Below are positions 36,268 through 50,435 of a stretch of 64,000 nt of DNA, piece after piece. The first letter of the stretch is position 1, and each line of letters begins with the position of its first letter. The notes beneath the pieces were generated by a model. That model was not told the origin of the DNA. It ran no database searches and worked only from the letters and a program-made list of their open reading frames with translations. The DNA is taken from the NCBI RefSeq assembly GCF_000002865.3, contig NW_001865041.1, positions 979,793 to 1,043,792 of the forward strand, in the 5' to 3' direction. A program made the translations under genes and the position numbers. The stretch comes from Monosiga brevicollis MX1. Its lineage: Eukaryota; Opisthokonta; Choanoflagellata; Craspedida; Salpingoecidae.

Positions 36268-39200
36268 TCAATCTGATGCGAGTGACTTGGTCTGGATGTG
36301 GTAGACATCAAGGTCGGCCGCCGTCACCGTTGACGGGCTATCACTCTATGTACACGTTGAAACCCAAGAGCCATGGTTGTAAGCGAGGAAAACACTCGCC
36401 CAACTTGGGAAAAAGACCACACCACTAGCCCACCAGCCCTTACCATCAGCTCTTTGCCTGCGAAGGACTTTGGGAATGCCATGACGTCGCGCAAGCTGCG
36501 CGCCCCCGCCGCACGACTGAGCATCAGGACCAGACGATCAAATCCTATCGGGTCCACGACGGCGGATATTGAAACACCGGTAGAGGGAGTGTGTTAAATC
36601 AGAGGGCGCCCAAGCAAGGACGCCAACCGAGCTCCACAACGATTGGCTGGCAATTCATTGAAACTTACCAAGCGCAATGCCTGCATGAGGCGGAGCCCCA
36701 TACGCCAGCGCTTGCAAGAGCTGTTCAAACACTTTGGGATCGTCCTAATGAAACGAAAAAAAAAAAAACATAAAAGAAACATGAAAATGCCTGCACAAAG
36801 GCTTGATTTTTCTGCTTTGCTTCTCATGGGCCAAAAGGTCTCACCTGCAGGACATGATCGATGATGTAGCGCTGCAGCTCGGCATCGTGGATTCGCACGG
36901 AGCCGCCGCCCAGTTCCACGCCATTCATCACGAGATCATAGTGCTGTGCGCGCACCTGTAGCCCACCACCATACCAAACACGTCATTGTCACAATACGAT
37001 ATGCGATGTTTTTGCTTGAATGACACCCGCTTCAGGGCCATGCACAACACACCTTCATAGGCTCCGTCTCCAAATAGGCAATATCGTCAGGATGGGGTGC
37101 CGTGAACGGGTGGTGGCAGGCTTGGATGCGTGCTGCCAGTCGTACCATGTCCACAATTGCTTGACGTCAGCACAAACGTCGTCGTCACAAAAGATACTTC
37201 TCGCCTGTTCTCGCGTGCTAAACTTACAGCTATTCAACTCGTGTTGCTCAAACATGGGGAAGTCATACACCCAGAAAATATCCAGCTGCTCATCATCCAA
37301 CTTGAGCAGATCATGTTCCGCAAGGATTTGAGCAATATACAAGCGCAGCTTCCCCAGTTGCTCTTGCTAAACAGGGATGGGGGACAAAGGGCACGGCAAA
37401 GAGTGAATGAAGGCGTCACCATATAGCGCCACGGCATGCTGAGCCGATGGACATTCAGTCAAAGGCCCGAAAGTTTGATTTTGTTCAAAGAAATGGTCGT
37501 GCGCATACGCTACAACGGCAGGCTGTGCCACACGGCATCTTACCGCAACACGCCGTGGCCCCGAAACCAGAATCAACACATCGTGTGCTTCGGCATGCAT
37601 ACGCTCCAACAGACGTGCCTGTCGCTCTCATTCACCGAGTGATTGATGATGCAGAAGCTTGGGGTGTGCAGGTACACTGCCGCGCCTACCGTGTGATTTG
37701 CGTCAAGATGCTTCCGCAGTGGACCAGCAATTGTACCTTCAGCAGTCACGGGACAGATCAGGACGCCCTATGTTTGACAAAGAGCAATATCATCCGGCGC
37801 AGAGTTGCCACGTTTTGAGCAGACTTGAGAAGCCAAGACCAATGGCCCCAGAGCTTCACATCAGGTCACAATAGACTGTTGCATGCCGAGCCCCACACCA
37901 ACCTCCATGCCCATGCCCCGCGCGTGCTGTTGCAAGGCATCAATGCGCTTGCGTGTAAATGCCGGCTAAGTAATGTGGGAGGCGTATCAGGAAGACTCCG
38001 CGCGAATGAGGCCAGAGGCAGGCTGCGTCAGCCAAGCTCTCAGACAACGGGCCGAAATTTCACAGTGGCGAGAGCATGACTTGGACGCGCATTTCACCTG
38101 TGCTTGATCTGCACGCAGGGCAATCACAGCAAAATCCTTCTGATCTCCCGCGCAAGCCACCTATCCGCGGAAGATGTGGTTGGTAAAACCATCAAGCTGC
38201 GCATGTTTGGCTCTCAAAGCGGGACGACCCTGTGACAAGAGGCACGAGCGCATGGCAGAGTAACAAAAAAACAAAACAAAAGCCGTCGCAATCCAACCCA
38301 CATGGCCACAATTGAGAAGCTCTGGCGTTACATCTTGAAGCAGCATGTCGAATCGTCGGTCTGGTTTATCCGACCCATACTGGCGCAACATACAGGGAGC
38401 GACTGAGTTGACAAGGATTGAATCGATGACTGATGATGGAGGCGTTGAGAACGGATGGAATGCACTTCAGAATCACCTGACTCATAGCTTCGTGGAAGGT
38501 GAGCCTCTCAAAGGGCCGGGCCGTGTCTATCCAGTCCTGTAGCACATGCTTGACCACCTTTTCCACTACGATCAAGCCGAGGGTAGACATGCCCCGCATC
38601 GTGAGTTGCTGCTTCATCTGGCACGCTGTCAGCAGACACTCGCGGGGCGAGTGCAGAGTGGCGACTAACTGAGCTCCATAACCTCGGCCTGGCCGGCAAA
38701 GGCCATCTCCAAATCCAGCTGTGTAAACTCCGGCTGGCGATCCATACGCCCGCCTTCATCACGGTAGCACCGGGCGAATTGATAATACCTATCATGCGCC
38801 CCAGAGCATCAAAGTCAGAAACTGGCACGATGGTCAAGCGAGGCGCGCTCTCCCGCCATGGGCAACGTGCTTGGGGCTGGCCCAAATGGTCATACCGATC
38901 AATGCCGCCCACCATGAGCATTTGCTTATACTGTTGCGGTGACTGAACAAGAGCATAAAATTTGCCGGGCATTTGCGTGGGCACGAGAAATTCGTTGGCA
39001 CCTCCCGGTGTGCGCTTGAACAGCGTCGGCGTCTCCACTTCCAAGAATCCTGTATGATTTGATACCAACGGGAGCAACGTGTCAAGATTGAGAAAGTCCC
39101 GGACGACTGCTATGAAATTGCCGCTTACAGATCCTCCTGAGCTGGCGCTGGGAGAGAGCTCATTCGAGCGGTTGACAACTGAAGCAAATTTTGAGTACTT

Positions 39201-40400
39201 GCCGTTGTCGTTGAGAGCTGCACGGAAGCGGGTGCTTAGCTTGTGGCGCAGGCGCAGGGCGTCCTGAAGCACTGCTCTTCGCAGGTCCAATGGGCGGTGT
39301 CGAAGGCGAGTGTCCTCAAGTGGCTAGCGGCGAGAAATCCCGGCGCAGCACAGGTCATCTGGGCCCGATTTGAGGCGCTGCTCAATTGGACAAAGCGGCG
39401 CAGGTTACCTGATCGTGAAGGGAGGCTGGGCGAAACGGAAGGGAAGCTGCTCGGCTCAGCTCTTCGGCCCTCTTTGAGCAGATTTCAAGGTCTGTCAACT
39501 CGAGGCTTGACTGAGCCCGTCCAACAATTCACGTGAGAAGAACCGAGTAAACTCCAGCTCTAGAGTAATACGCCGTTTGTAATCTTGGCCGGCGCACCTG
39601 CTGATCGTGATGGGTGCTTCGACGAGCACTGTCGGGCCGAACACACACTTCGCCTGCAGCACCCGCAGGAACCGGAGCCCAAAACGTCAACCAATTTGGA
39701 AAATTTTCCCACGATGAACGCAAGCTGGCCAAACCACTTCCAATCCAGGCAGCGGGCTGATTCTCAGCATTGCTGGCTGATCGTTTCAGTTTGTACCTTC
39801 AATAGCAAAGACGGACTCGATGCTGGTTTTGGCAAGCAGGTGCATGTCTACAGATCCGAAAAACAAAGCAATGGAGCTGCTTGAGTAAAGGCAATGCTCG
39901 ATAGCAGCGCCAAGCCCAAGACCACGCAAGAACGCACCTGGTCCAGTAGCTTTGACCTGAACGCGGCCGGTGGCATCACGTAGCGTGACAAAGAGAAGAT
40001 CATCGCCGGCTTTCCTGCATGACTCATTTTTTTCCAGACCAGTCGACAGTACCAAGATGTGAGTGAGAAGCGCCCATGGCGAGCATGCGACAAGGTCCGA
40101 CCCACACCTAATGGCTTCGACCCAGCCTGCAACCCGCACTTGCTGCTTGACGTGCTTGGTCAGATCCCCACACATGTGGGTCCGATAAGTGCCAGTGCCC
40201 CGTTCCGTGGAGCCTGCCCTTACCCCAGTCCTGGCCGGCAGTCCGCGCCAACCAGTGGGGGCGGGGGTTAAGGCCGCTCGCAGGCGCCCAAGGCCAAGCA
40301 ACCGAGCGAGCATTGTGTGCAAGAATTTCTTTTGCCAAAATTGCATGCTGACAATTCGTTCGTCGGTGTGCTGTAGTCCATGTGACCAGCGTTTTTGCAT
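36268..40400 (-). CDS. DARS2: Mitochondrial (bacterial-type) aspartyl-tRNA synthetase
   Basis: Charges mitochondrial tRNA-Asp. N-terminal exon 40400-40108 starts with a long basic, Leu/Arg-rich leader fitting a mitochondrial presequence; internal Met codons at 40346 or 40313 are alternative starts. An OB-fold anticodon-binding domain follows (GWVEAIR...[17 protein letters not shown]; exons 40108-40400, 39938-40014, 39797-39847). The class II core has [33 protein letters not shown] and motif 2 [14 protein letters not shown]...PEFTQ. The bacterial-type insert region has [21 protein letters not shown] and [12 protein letters not shown]. Motif 3 is split by an intron ([14 protein letters not shown]), and the family block [16 protein letters not shown] follows. 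The last exon is 36337-36268. The linker exons around 39200-39650 and 37400-38650 were not all fixed. Confidence 0.92.
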
Positions 40401-40686
40401 AACACCTTCCTGATTGTGTCCGAATGTCTGCTCTCATTCATGCATCGAATGTGTGTCGTGTGGCACAGGAAAAGACGAAGTAGAGCCCCTTGGTCAACTA
40501 CAAACGACGGACACGCACAAGCCTAATCAAGGAGACAATCTACAAGGCGAACAAGACTTAGTTTGCACAGCAGGGCTTTAAAAGAAGGATGCGTACATAT
40601 TATTATTGATAGTATTACCCGCGCTCAAGCTGCATGTACATAGCATGCAAAACAAAGTGTGCTTGTACATCGGCCTTGGTTGGTGC

Positions 40687-43600
40687 TCAGGCCTCGCTGA
40701 GATGTCGTACATACACTTCTGAATCGTAGAGGGTGTGAATGATGGAAGTTGCCGCGGAGAGGCTTTGCACAAAACTTAACGTCGATGGCCCAGAGAGTAC
40801 CGAACCCACAACATCGCCATAGGCAGCATAGTGAGGGAAGGTGCCCTTTTGCAGGCGCTGGAGTGTGGACAGGCTTTGCCGACTCCAGGCAGAGGGGCCC
40901 ACCCGTTCGACACCTGCGTCGGTCAAGCGCAACGAGTTGCCCTCAACAAAGGCAAGTGACAAGACGTAGGCTATCAGTCTGGCACACAATCGCAGTCGGT
41001 GCGGCAATCGAGAGTCAGACGCAAGCGCGCGCGCAAACAAGTTGCCCAATGTTGGGTCCACGGCTACGTTGGCCCAATGGTCCCTAAGTTGCACGCCTGC
41101 CTGCTCACACGCGCTATAGTTTTGTGGGTCGCGAAAAAGGCGACCGAGTACAGCCAGGAGTTCAAGCCAGTAGACCACCACCACCTCTGTCTCTGGCTGT
41201 TGCCGGTAAACCACGGCCGAGAGCCCAGTGATGTGTTCATGCAAGACCGATCGCGTATCAAACATCTGCTGTTGGCGGCACAATGCAGCCCAAAGGACCA
41301 AAGTACAATCGTAGTGACGGGCCGCATTCAAGTAAACCTCTGCGCCAACCTCGGGCAGCGTGAAGTTAGCCGTCAGCGCGGCCAGGCTAGCTGCCGGCCC
41401 ACCCCGTATCAAGCAAGCATTGATGGCCGCCTGGCCAAGTTGCGTGTAGAACTGAATATGGGTCATGTTGGCCGAAAGAACGGTCAGCCATGTTTCCGGT
41501 TGCAAACTCGTGCCAATGGCAGTTGACAGTACCGCCAGCCAAGGCGACACAAGCTGTGAGTTGTCACGCACGGCCAAATCCACGAGCTGCACGACGTTGG
41601 TCAGCAGAGCCGCAAGGTGTGGATCAGGGCCCTCGCAGTCCTCCACGAAGCGAGAAAAGCAGTATTCCAAATCCTGGGGTCCACGAGTATCCGCCACGCT
41701 GGCCAACAGGTGGCTGGTGAGCGTGTGTAGCTGCAGCTGCATCGCCAACCTATTGGGGTCTGCCCTGGCTGAATCAGACATGCCAAGCCCGCAGACGTTA
41801 CGAAGCACTCGCAAACAAGCCCGAGTCTGGACGAATTGCCGTCAACAAAGACACAACAATCACCATAAACACATGACACGGGTATGTGTGTGTGTGAGCA
41901 AGAACTTGAGCCAGCAAACTACGACCCCCACCCCAGGCCCCTTTATCACACATCGCTCTATACAATATCATATTGGTCAAGATATAACAAGCGGTTGCTG
42001 TCGGTCCACTTACGCTCGAATAGTCATGAATGATTTGTTGGGCCGAGCAGTTGGCGCGCACCCAACCCACCAAATTCTCAAACTCATTTGGCGTCAAAGG
42101 ATAGTGAAGTAAGGGTCGTGAGAGGCACCTGGCCACGGCATTTGTATGCCGTTCCAAGAAGTGCGCGTGGCCCATTGCCATCAAAATGCTCATGAGATAG
42201 CAGAACACTTGGTTGGGCGCATCCGGCTCCCTCGGTGGCGTGCAGAGACAACAGATCAAACTCAGCATCTCAGCAGCTGGGTGTGTACCATGGTCTAAAG
42301 CTCTTCGCAGCGCTGTTACCATGCTCCATGGCAGTTCGTACTGTGACCACGGAAGCGGTTGCAAAACTTGTGCATAAACGCTGAGCACGTTGCCATCAGC
42401 AATATGGTCGACATTATGAAGATACCAGCGGAGGACAGCACTGAGCTGCGTTGACAGGCGGTGCTCTGCTTCTCCATCGCCTAGCAGTTGCACAAATTGG
42501 GTCAAAACCTAGCGTCCCACCAAGCACCCCAATTCACATATGAGTCGACAGTCAAAAAATTTTGCATGGGGCATCAAAGGCAGCACTAGCAACCTTATGA
42601 GCAGTCTGGTTCATGGCGGCCTGCCGCCAGGGAATTTGCCGACCGTTATCCGGCCCGCTTGGCAAAGGATGAGGCATTGTTCCAAAGACTAGGTTGACCA
42701 AGACAGGCAAGCGCTCGGACTTGGCCTCACTCGCTAAGAACCGCACCACCTTGAAAATGACTGAAAAAACGGACACGACAATGTCACCCCAGACATCTGG
42801 AATGCTAGCCCCTTGCCGGCGCATGCTGGAAAAGGTTTCCTCAAACATGGTGAGAGCTTGGTCGGCTTCGGCAGCCCCGAGGGGGTTCCTGTCAAGATGT
42901 GCTGCGACCTCTTGCCAGGCGCCTGAGAACCCGTGTCCAAGCCGACCCAATTGCAAGAGCTCACTCAGCGACTGGGAGAACGCCCGCGGCAAGCCAAAAG
43001 CCAGGCAGGTCAAATAAGCTAGTTGGTGCTTCTCCACCAGGCTGGGTGCGGGGCATGCCTGTGCCGCTTGTAGCGCTTCGGAGAGCGCTTGCTGCAGCGC
43101 CACACACTCCTCTGCAACACCGTGGGTTGCCAGAAAAGCGCTCACATCAAAAAGTGTCAGCAGATGATCAAGAACGGCTTGGTTGGCTGGAGTCAGACAC
43201 TTGGACAGAGCGGCATATGTGGCCACAAATGCCGAGGGCTCGGGTGGACGCAGCAGAGGCAGCAGGGTGGGACTTGCGCTCGGATGCGTCAAACAGAACT
43301 GGGCGATTGAGAGTTGGAGTTCACTCGGACGTTCAATGATGCTACTCAGCTGGGCTGTCACGAGCTGCTGCATCCGAGCAAAGGGGGCGTATTGACCCAC
43401 AACACCCTGGCCATGCAACAACATAAGCTGAACCAGTTGCCACGCCTGAGGAGCTCGTTCGGGCGCGGATTGAAGCTCGGCTACCACTTGCTGCAGCACA
43501 TGTGCTGCCTGGCATAAGCTATTGGTGACGCTAGAGTCTAAGGGCCCCCCGTGCCACGCCAAATTGATTCGTGAATGTGATCACGCGGCCATAGATCGTG

Positions 43601-46600
43601 CACAGGCGAATGAAACAGACATTGGGCCTTAGAGCGCGGGATGGGTGGTTTCAATTGCCCAAAAGTGACCGGACGTACCTTTGAGCATCGCGCTGGCCTC
43701 TTCTCGATTGCAACTCAAGCTGGTTTGAGTGTGCTCATCGAGCTCGGCTGCTCGAAACGAGGCGCGCAGCTTAGCTGGGTGCAAGCATTTAGCGCCCCGT
43801 ATGCAAGTCTTCTTTCCCTCAAAAATCTTTTCCTTCAAGCGATAGAGCTGTGAAAGGAGGGCCAAATACTCGTCATCAATGTGCTGTGCTTTCTCCACAT
43901 TAAAAAAATGTTGTTGTGCCTGCGCCTGGAACGTCTGCAAGCTGGCTGCTACTGGATGATCAGGTGACGCGAGCAGTGCGTCCTCGTCGTTAAGGATGGC
44001 TTTCAGAGGCTCCCATTGCTGTAGTTTGGCCTCTCGACACTCTGACTCGCTTTGCAGAGAAGCTTGCAGCCGAACAATGTGCAAATCCACATGGGCGTCA
44101 GAAGCTGTGGCGTCGTGCCGACTTGTAAATACAAGTCCAAGCCGCTTGAGTGTGTCAATGCCGGCAGGTACAGGACCCAACTCGACCTCTTGAAAGAGCT
44201 CCCCAAACGAAGAAGTTGTCAAACCACGAAGGTCGAGCGTCAGTAGGCGTGCCAAAGCCTCACGATCCGTGTTTGTTCGCAAGGCGTCCTTGGACACGAC
44301 GCGCTCCTGCACTGCTGGATCTGCTAGGACGCTAGCAACGCCACGGACTTGCTTCGCCAGCAATGAACGTTGCTCGACTGCTAGCTGCTCAGCCAGCACG
44401 CGTGCTGCCTCAACCAACTTGGGTACTTGAGCGGCACGCTCAGCCAGGAAACGATAGCCAAAACAAAGGTGCTTGTGGCCCAGATGGGGGCCCTCCGCCC
44501 CATCTCCTGCCGTGCCCAGCAGAAAAAGATGGCCAAGCACGCACCAGGAGATCGCCAGTAGGTCTGTGGGAAGGCGCTGATGAAGAACGACCTGTGCCCA
44601 GTGGTTGATCAAGGGGTCGGACAAACGAAGACCGTTCTGGTTGCAAATTTTGGCCGCCGATTTGCGAGGTTCAGCCAAGGCCTGGGCGCCCATTTTGCGC
44701 AAAAGAGGCAATCCATGGATTGTATCCAAGAACAAGCCCATAAAGAGAAGATGCGGGCAATCATCTGCGTAGCGTCAAGAAAAAAACAAGTTTGAGCGAT
44801 ATGAAGAACAGCCCCTAGCCAACGCGGAGTCCGAGGCGAGTTCGAGATGGCGTGACCCACCGTAAGAAGGTTGTCGAAGCGTGCCGCTCACATAAGCCAA
44901 ACTTGGCAGCGGTGGTCCGCTCAAGGATTCCGTCATCCAGCTCAGAACGCCACGTTCACGATTATCATGAGAATGCCAGGCTTGGCCGAGATACTCCTGC
45001 AGTGGGGCCTTTTTCAAGATGGATAAGGAGGGAGTGAAAAGAAAATCATGAGGCATATGTGGCCAAAACCATAGACACGGACGTAAATGGCCCAGCAGAC
45101 AAGGAATCGGCTGTAAGAACGTACAAGTACATCCCACGTGTGGGTGGTATGCCGCCAACTCAGGCCTAAAAGTAGGTTGACCACCTAGGAACGAGACGAT
45201 AGTCAACGCTCAGTGAGGTGACAGCGACAAAAGGATCTACACTGAAGAAACTGCTTTTGCATGAGCGAAAGGAGGAGGCCCTATACCTGGCGCCAAGAGG
45301 TTTGTTGTTCCCATTGCGGAACGCGAACGATAATTGCAAGCCAAAAGCGAGCCAGCTTGACCATGGCGGGGCGGTGGGACTCGGCCCCCGATGCGCGCGG
45401 CACGAGAGCCACAGGCATGAGTTGCGCAAAGGTTGGCGCGTGTGTCAGTTGGTATTGAACCACCCCACACAACAACTCAGCAGCCTTTAAATCCACATTA
45501 GATTTGCCTGCCGTACCACTCGAGCGCAGTGAAAACCCCCAAGCAACCGGGCTAGAAGCATTTCCGTTTGAGTCTTGAAAGAGAGCTCCAACGAGTGGCG
45601 CCAAAACCTTGAAGACGCCGTCGTTGGTTCGGTCGGCCAACGCAAGCGTTGGCACGAGGTGTAGCAACAATTTGAGTGTTGCACCCGGGGGTGCCTGAGC
45701 CTGCAGAGGCTTCAAAACCCCTTGTAGCGTCGCTTCAACGTTTTGCGCCAATACAAACGAAGGAGACATGGTTGACGCCACAAAACAGGCCATAGCATCG
45801 CCTGCACTCAGAAGCTTGGCAAGAGAAGCCTGCGTTGTTAAATCGTGTGTAGGGTTGCCCCACAAATGCAGGCGCAACAAGACAGACCAGAGTGCTTGCG
45901 CCACCTTCTCATGCTCTTTGGTTGAGGCTTGCAAATGAATGCCCCATGCCCGCAGGATTGCGATGGCTAGCTCGCGCTGATGCTCGCGAGATATGTAGAG
46001 TCTCGCACTGTCAAGAACGAGCAACAAGAAAACACGAAGGTTTGTGGTTCATGCAAGAACGTGTGGCAAGAAGAACAAAGGAGAGACAAAGCTTAGAAGG
46101 CGAATCGGCAGTGCGCATGCCATGTCAAGCAATGGACCTACCCCTGGATTGGCGAGTCACGGCGCTCGCGATCACGAGCAAGCTGTCCTTCAGGCGCGCC
46201 CCAGGACTCCTCCGCCGTGCAGCTGGCGCGTAGATCCAGTTGAGAGAAGTCAAGATCGGACAAGACGTGGATGGCCAGGTTGAAGGCCACTGAAGTGCTG
46301 GGCATGGCCAAAAACTCTTGAAGAATGGTCAAGTCGGAGCGAGTCGGAACCCAAGAATTCCAGGGCAAGTGCTTGAAAATGTAGAGGGGTCTCTGACCAC
46401 CAACCTCCCTCAAGGCCGCAACACGTGACAAAACGTTGGACAGCATCGGGCTGTATCGCACGCAAATGTTGCGGAGTGCATCGCGGCCATCACGCAGAGC
46501 AGACGTGCGCGTACTCTCACAGACAATTGCGAGATGAATAATCTCGCCAACCACTGCATCAGCCAAGACCAGGTTGTGGAGGGGGTCGCTCTGGTTCCGT

Positions 46601-49600
46601 CGAGATGCAGGCAGGTGTGGTCATTGTTTGATTTGTTTTGGTTTGGAAGGAACAAGGAGAAACACACGCGTGAGAGAGACGGACAGAGCTCAGCCCTGAC
46701 CTACAATTCGTTCGTGCTGCTCTACTGCTTCATGTTGCGTTGCACTCACCCCAGGGCGAAAAAGCAATTGACCCAGAAAGCTGAACAGATATTGCAAGTG
46801 GTCTGGGCTTGTTCCGTGTGGACCGACAATCCATCTATAACGTCAGCATACAGGCATGAGAGTCATCTGACCATAATGGGCTCGCACGCGTAGACAAATG
46901 CTGTCGAAGACCTACTGGCGCGCAGAGCCGTTGTTGATGGCGTCAACCCACGCCAATGCCAAGTTGCCTTCCAGCTCGACGGCACCATCCTTCGAGCAAG
47001 CAAAAGCAAAGTGATGATATTTGCACCCAGGCGAATCGGCAGTCAGTCAAACGAGGTGTTCGCTTTGCAAAAAGAAACTGGTCAGTCCAGTCCATCCTGT
47101 TCACAGTGTCACCCACCGAGTATACCCAGGCAAAGGCACGCCAATGAAGAGCCTTAGACCCTGCATGCCAGGGAAGGCCAACGCTGAAGGAGCTACCAAC
47201 ACGATAACGTGCTGCAGGGACAAAAAAAAAAAAAAAAACACACACAATTTGAAAGCGAGTGAGTGTGATGCGAGACAAAGTTGCTCATTCTTCTCAAGGA
47301 CCACACCTTGATGCAAAACCTTCAGCGCGTTCCACAATGCATCATCCACTTCGGCCTAGAAGATAGGCCATGAATGATGGACAACCCAAAAATCAGCAAT
47401 TGGGCTTTTGGTGCACGATGCTGGGCTAGTGCGGAAGTGCTGCACCCCATCGTAGAACCAAAACCAAAAAAAAAAAAAAAAAAAAAAAGAGAGAGAAAAC
47501 GAGAAAAGCACAGCACAGGCAGCGATTGTTTTGATCTGCCCAAAAGCAAAAAGGGTCCAGGTGTTGAGCATTAAATCAGAGAAATGATTTGTCTCACTTG
47601 AAGGCTTGGCAAATCTGTTGGCGAAATCCGAATTGCATCAGAATTGCCTTGAGCTTTTGTAATGAACTCATAAAACTCGCCCATGAGTTTAAGACTCTGC
47701 ATGAGTGAAGGGTGAGCACATAGCAAAAGGAAACGAAAAGGAAGGGGGGCAGGGTGTGAAAGCAGGGCACAAAGCCAATCCAGACCTATAAAGAAGTCAT
47801 ACAGGCACAATTGCAGCCACGCACCTCGGTGATGAGTTGGGCAATCAACTTTGCGAAATATCGATGACGGCTGCGATACGGATCTTGAAAAGCGCTGCCA
47901 AGGATCTGAATCAATGTGGACACCAAAACAGAAATGCGCTGAAACTCTTCCAGGCTCAGGGTACCTACAGGCCAGCACGCAACGGCATCAGGTTGAATGG
48001 CAGAGCCCGGAAAGCCAAACAGAAACCAACCGGAAACGGTAAAGATGCGGTTGAGGATGTTTTTGATGGGCAGCTGCGTCAAAATCGCCAGGCAATCTTC
48101 CTCGTCCTGGACAAGTAGAGCTACGTTGGCATCCATCAACGAATGACCGTCGCTGTCGAGTAGCAGAGCGTCAGATCCGCTGCTACTCAGGCGTTGGCTT
48201 GACTCAACTTCTTCGCCGTCAAACTGGACAACGGGTTGAAGAAACAGCCAGATCATCGCCAAGGCATGATCGAACGCGGTGTGATTTTGTAGGAAGTCGG
48301 GGGGCAGCTGTATCAAGTCTGCAAAGGCCTCTGCGTGGCCGGCATGAAAGCTGTTGAAGTGCAAACAGGCGGGTGTGTAAACTTGAGCACTTGCAAACTC
48401 GCCCAAAGCTCTGGTACTTGCACAGCCCCCCCTGCCTCTTTGATCGCAGATGGCTTACTGAAGGATGTGATTGAGGAGGAATCTGTGATCTGCCATCGTG
48501 CCAATCAGCAACAGGGCTGACATGGTATATCGTAGCCAGGCCTGAAGCTCATCCGCGATGGTGATGCTGTCGTCCGGATGCCGCGCAAAGTAGGCCAAAA
48601 CATCCAATGTCTGTGGTACGAGGATGATCGGCCCGTATGCATGCAAAAAAACAGCCCTTGTCAGCAAATAGTCATCACCCATCACCTTCTCGAGCAACAC
48701 TCTTCATTGAAACAAGATGGCCAGCTCATGCTGACTGCTCACCTCGCGCAGCTGTTGGCAATCACGGCTGTGCTGCTCGCTTACGGGTACGGCCAAGAAA
48801 GAGATTGCTTCGTCCAGGGATATTTGCGTGCGCCAGCTCACGTTTTGTGCCAGCATCTGTTGTCATAGCCCAAAAAAAAAAAAATTGATAGAATAAGGCC
48901 ATGCATTGATGACAGCAAGACACTCGAGTTGTAGCCTGTAACATGTTGGAACATACGTTGCGCAAGTAAAGCTGGACCGCATATCGAGCCACGCTGGCTT
49001 GAAAGCTAAATCAACCCCGATATCAAAAAGCACAGACACAATGAGATGAGAGGGGACACACTTTTGAGAGCACGAAAGGATTGGCTGCACCAGGTTGATG
49101 GCCAAGAACACCCAATTTTCAAAAACGCACGTAGCGCGCATCGCCTCGTCAAAGATAATGTTGCGACACAAACGTAGATCGTCACGAAGACTAGCGTGAA
49201 CGGCTTGATCATAGGTGGTTGTCTCGTAGGTCACTGTCTCGGACAGACGAACTTTGTCACCACAACGATCTGAGGCTACGACGGAGTCTTGTCCTTTGAT
49301 CCACAATTGTTCGCTATGCGTCTGAATCAAGCGAGCCGAATTGGTCACACTCTGTTGCGCACGCTTGACCTGAGCTTTGGCTGCGATATAGGAGCAGATT
49401 AACTCGTAGAGAGGATGAGTTTGACGGAGACCGTTTTCGAGAAAGTGGTCCACCTCATCCTGCACGTGGCGTAGCTGTGGAAGAGGTACCAACATCTCAC
49501 GCTCGTCAATAGACAATGGATGTGGTAGGTCTTCCCAGACCAGGACATTTGCTGCTGCGAGGCCTGGTCGTGCCTCAAGAATCACCGAGGCTTCGGGTGG

Positions 49601-50435
49601 AACGAGCGAGCGCTGTGCCAGTGGGCCTACAGCCACCTGAGTGCCTTCGGGTGCGGCAATGGAAGCTTCGGGTGTCTGTTCACGAGCTTGAGTTGCAACT
49701 CGAGCCGAAGGTTCTGCGGTTTGAGCGTCTGCTACAGCCTCTTCTGCTAAGGGTGGTGCGGTGGCCATAGCATGACTGGCAAGTGCAGCCGTGCTTCCAG
49801 GCAAGACTGTCGCGGGCGCCCCCGTTGTCGATGCCGGGTCAAGTGGGCGGATCAAAGGAGGCGCTGGGCGCGTGGCAGCAGCCCCCACCAGAGACAGTGA
49901 AGGTGACCCCACCTCGGCTGGAGCAGCTGGTCTCGACGAGGTCGGTGACAATGAGGTTTCGTCCGCAGTCGCGGCCGGGGCACTGGCTGTCGGTGAGACT
50001 GGGGATGAGATTGCTACCTCGTTCGGTGACAAGTTGGTGCTTGCGACCGATGGTGTATCCACCGGCCGACGTTGCTCGTGGGGCTGTGTTGAAAGCTCCG
50101 GCCGAGACGCTTTGGCCTGGCCTTGAGCCTGAACCAATGACTGGGATTCAGATTGGGACGTTTTGGCCTGAGGCTTGGCCTGAGGCTTGGCCTGAGGCTT
50201 GGTCTGAGGCTTGGCCTGAGGCTTGGCCTGGACAAATACAGTCAAAAAACACCCAGGCAGTTGTCAGGACAATCCGCACCGCTCTTTCTCTCTCTCTTTC
50301 CCTCTTTCTCTCTCTCTCTGCCTCCTTTCTCCTTTCCTTGGTCGCTTCAAAAGAATAAAATGAAAAGGTAAAAAGCATGGACCACAGGTGAAGCTAATGT
50401 ACCTTTGGCTTGAGCTTGGGCTTCGTTGCTTCCAT
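40687..50435 (-). CDS. EPG5: EPG5 (ectopic P-granules 5) autophagy tether
   Basis: Large solenoid protein that in animals acts as a Rab7 effector tethering autophagosomes to late endosomes/lysosomes. Exon 1 is 50435-50403 (MEATKPKLKPK) and exon 2 begins at 50227. Main coding blocks lie near 49080-50227, 48500-48850, 47980-48405, 46980-47160, 46140-46560, 45190-46020, 43680-44760, 42585-43570, 42020-42505 and 40687-41790, with small exons between; about 7.5 kb coding, near 2,500 residues (human 2,579). Recognition: DHRFLLNHILQ, EEDCLAILTQLP (human EDDLVTILAQFP), and a C-terminus with LRLCARLIAYVLSLAF...ALYDSEV-like ending that parallels the human VVARSMAAFL...LYPEVHYLDHI. The N-terminus is Lys/Pro/Gln repeats, then Ala/Pro/Ser/Thr-rich. 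Not every exon edge was fixed. Confidence 0.87.
47222..47238. repeat. Poly-A tract in EPG5 intron
   Basis: A17 run on the plus strand, followed by CA repeats; it lies in an EPG5 intron, where it reads as poly-T in the gene sense. Confidence 0.85.
47466..47488. repeat. Poly-A / GA tract in EPG5 intron
   Basis: A run of about 23 A followed by GA repeats, within an EPG5 intron. On the coding strand it is a long pyrimidine tract. Confidence 0.85.
50157..50227 (-). repeat. 12-bp coding minisatellite in EPG5 (AKPQ repeats)
   Basis: About six near-identical copies of a 12-bp unit read on the minus strand as GCC AAG CCT CAG, encoding AKPQAKPQTKPQAKPQAKPQ at the very start of exon 2. One unit carries Thr for Ala. 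The array begins directly at the splice acceptor. Confidence 0.9.
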
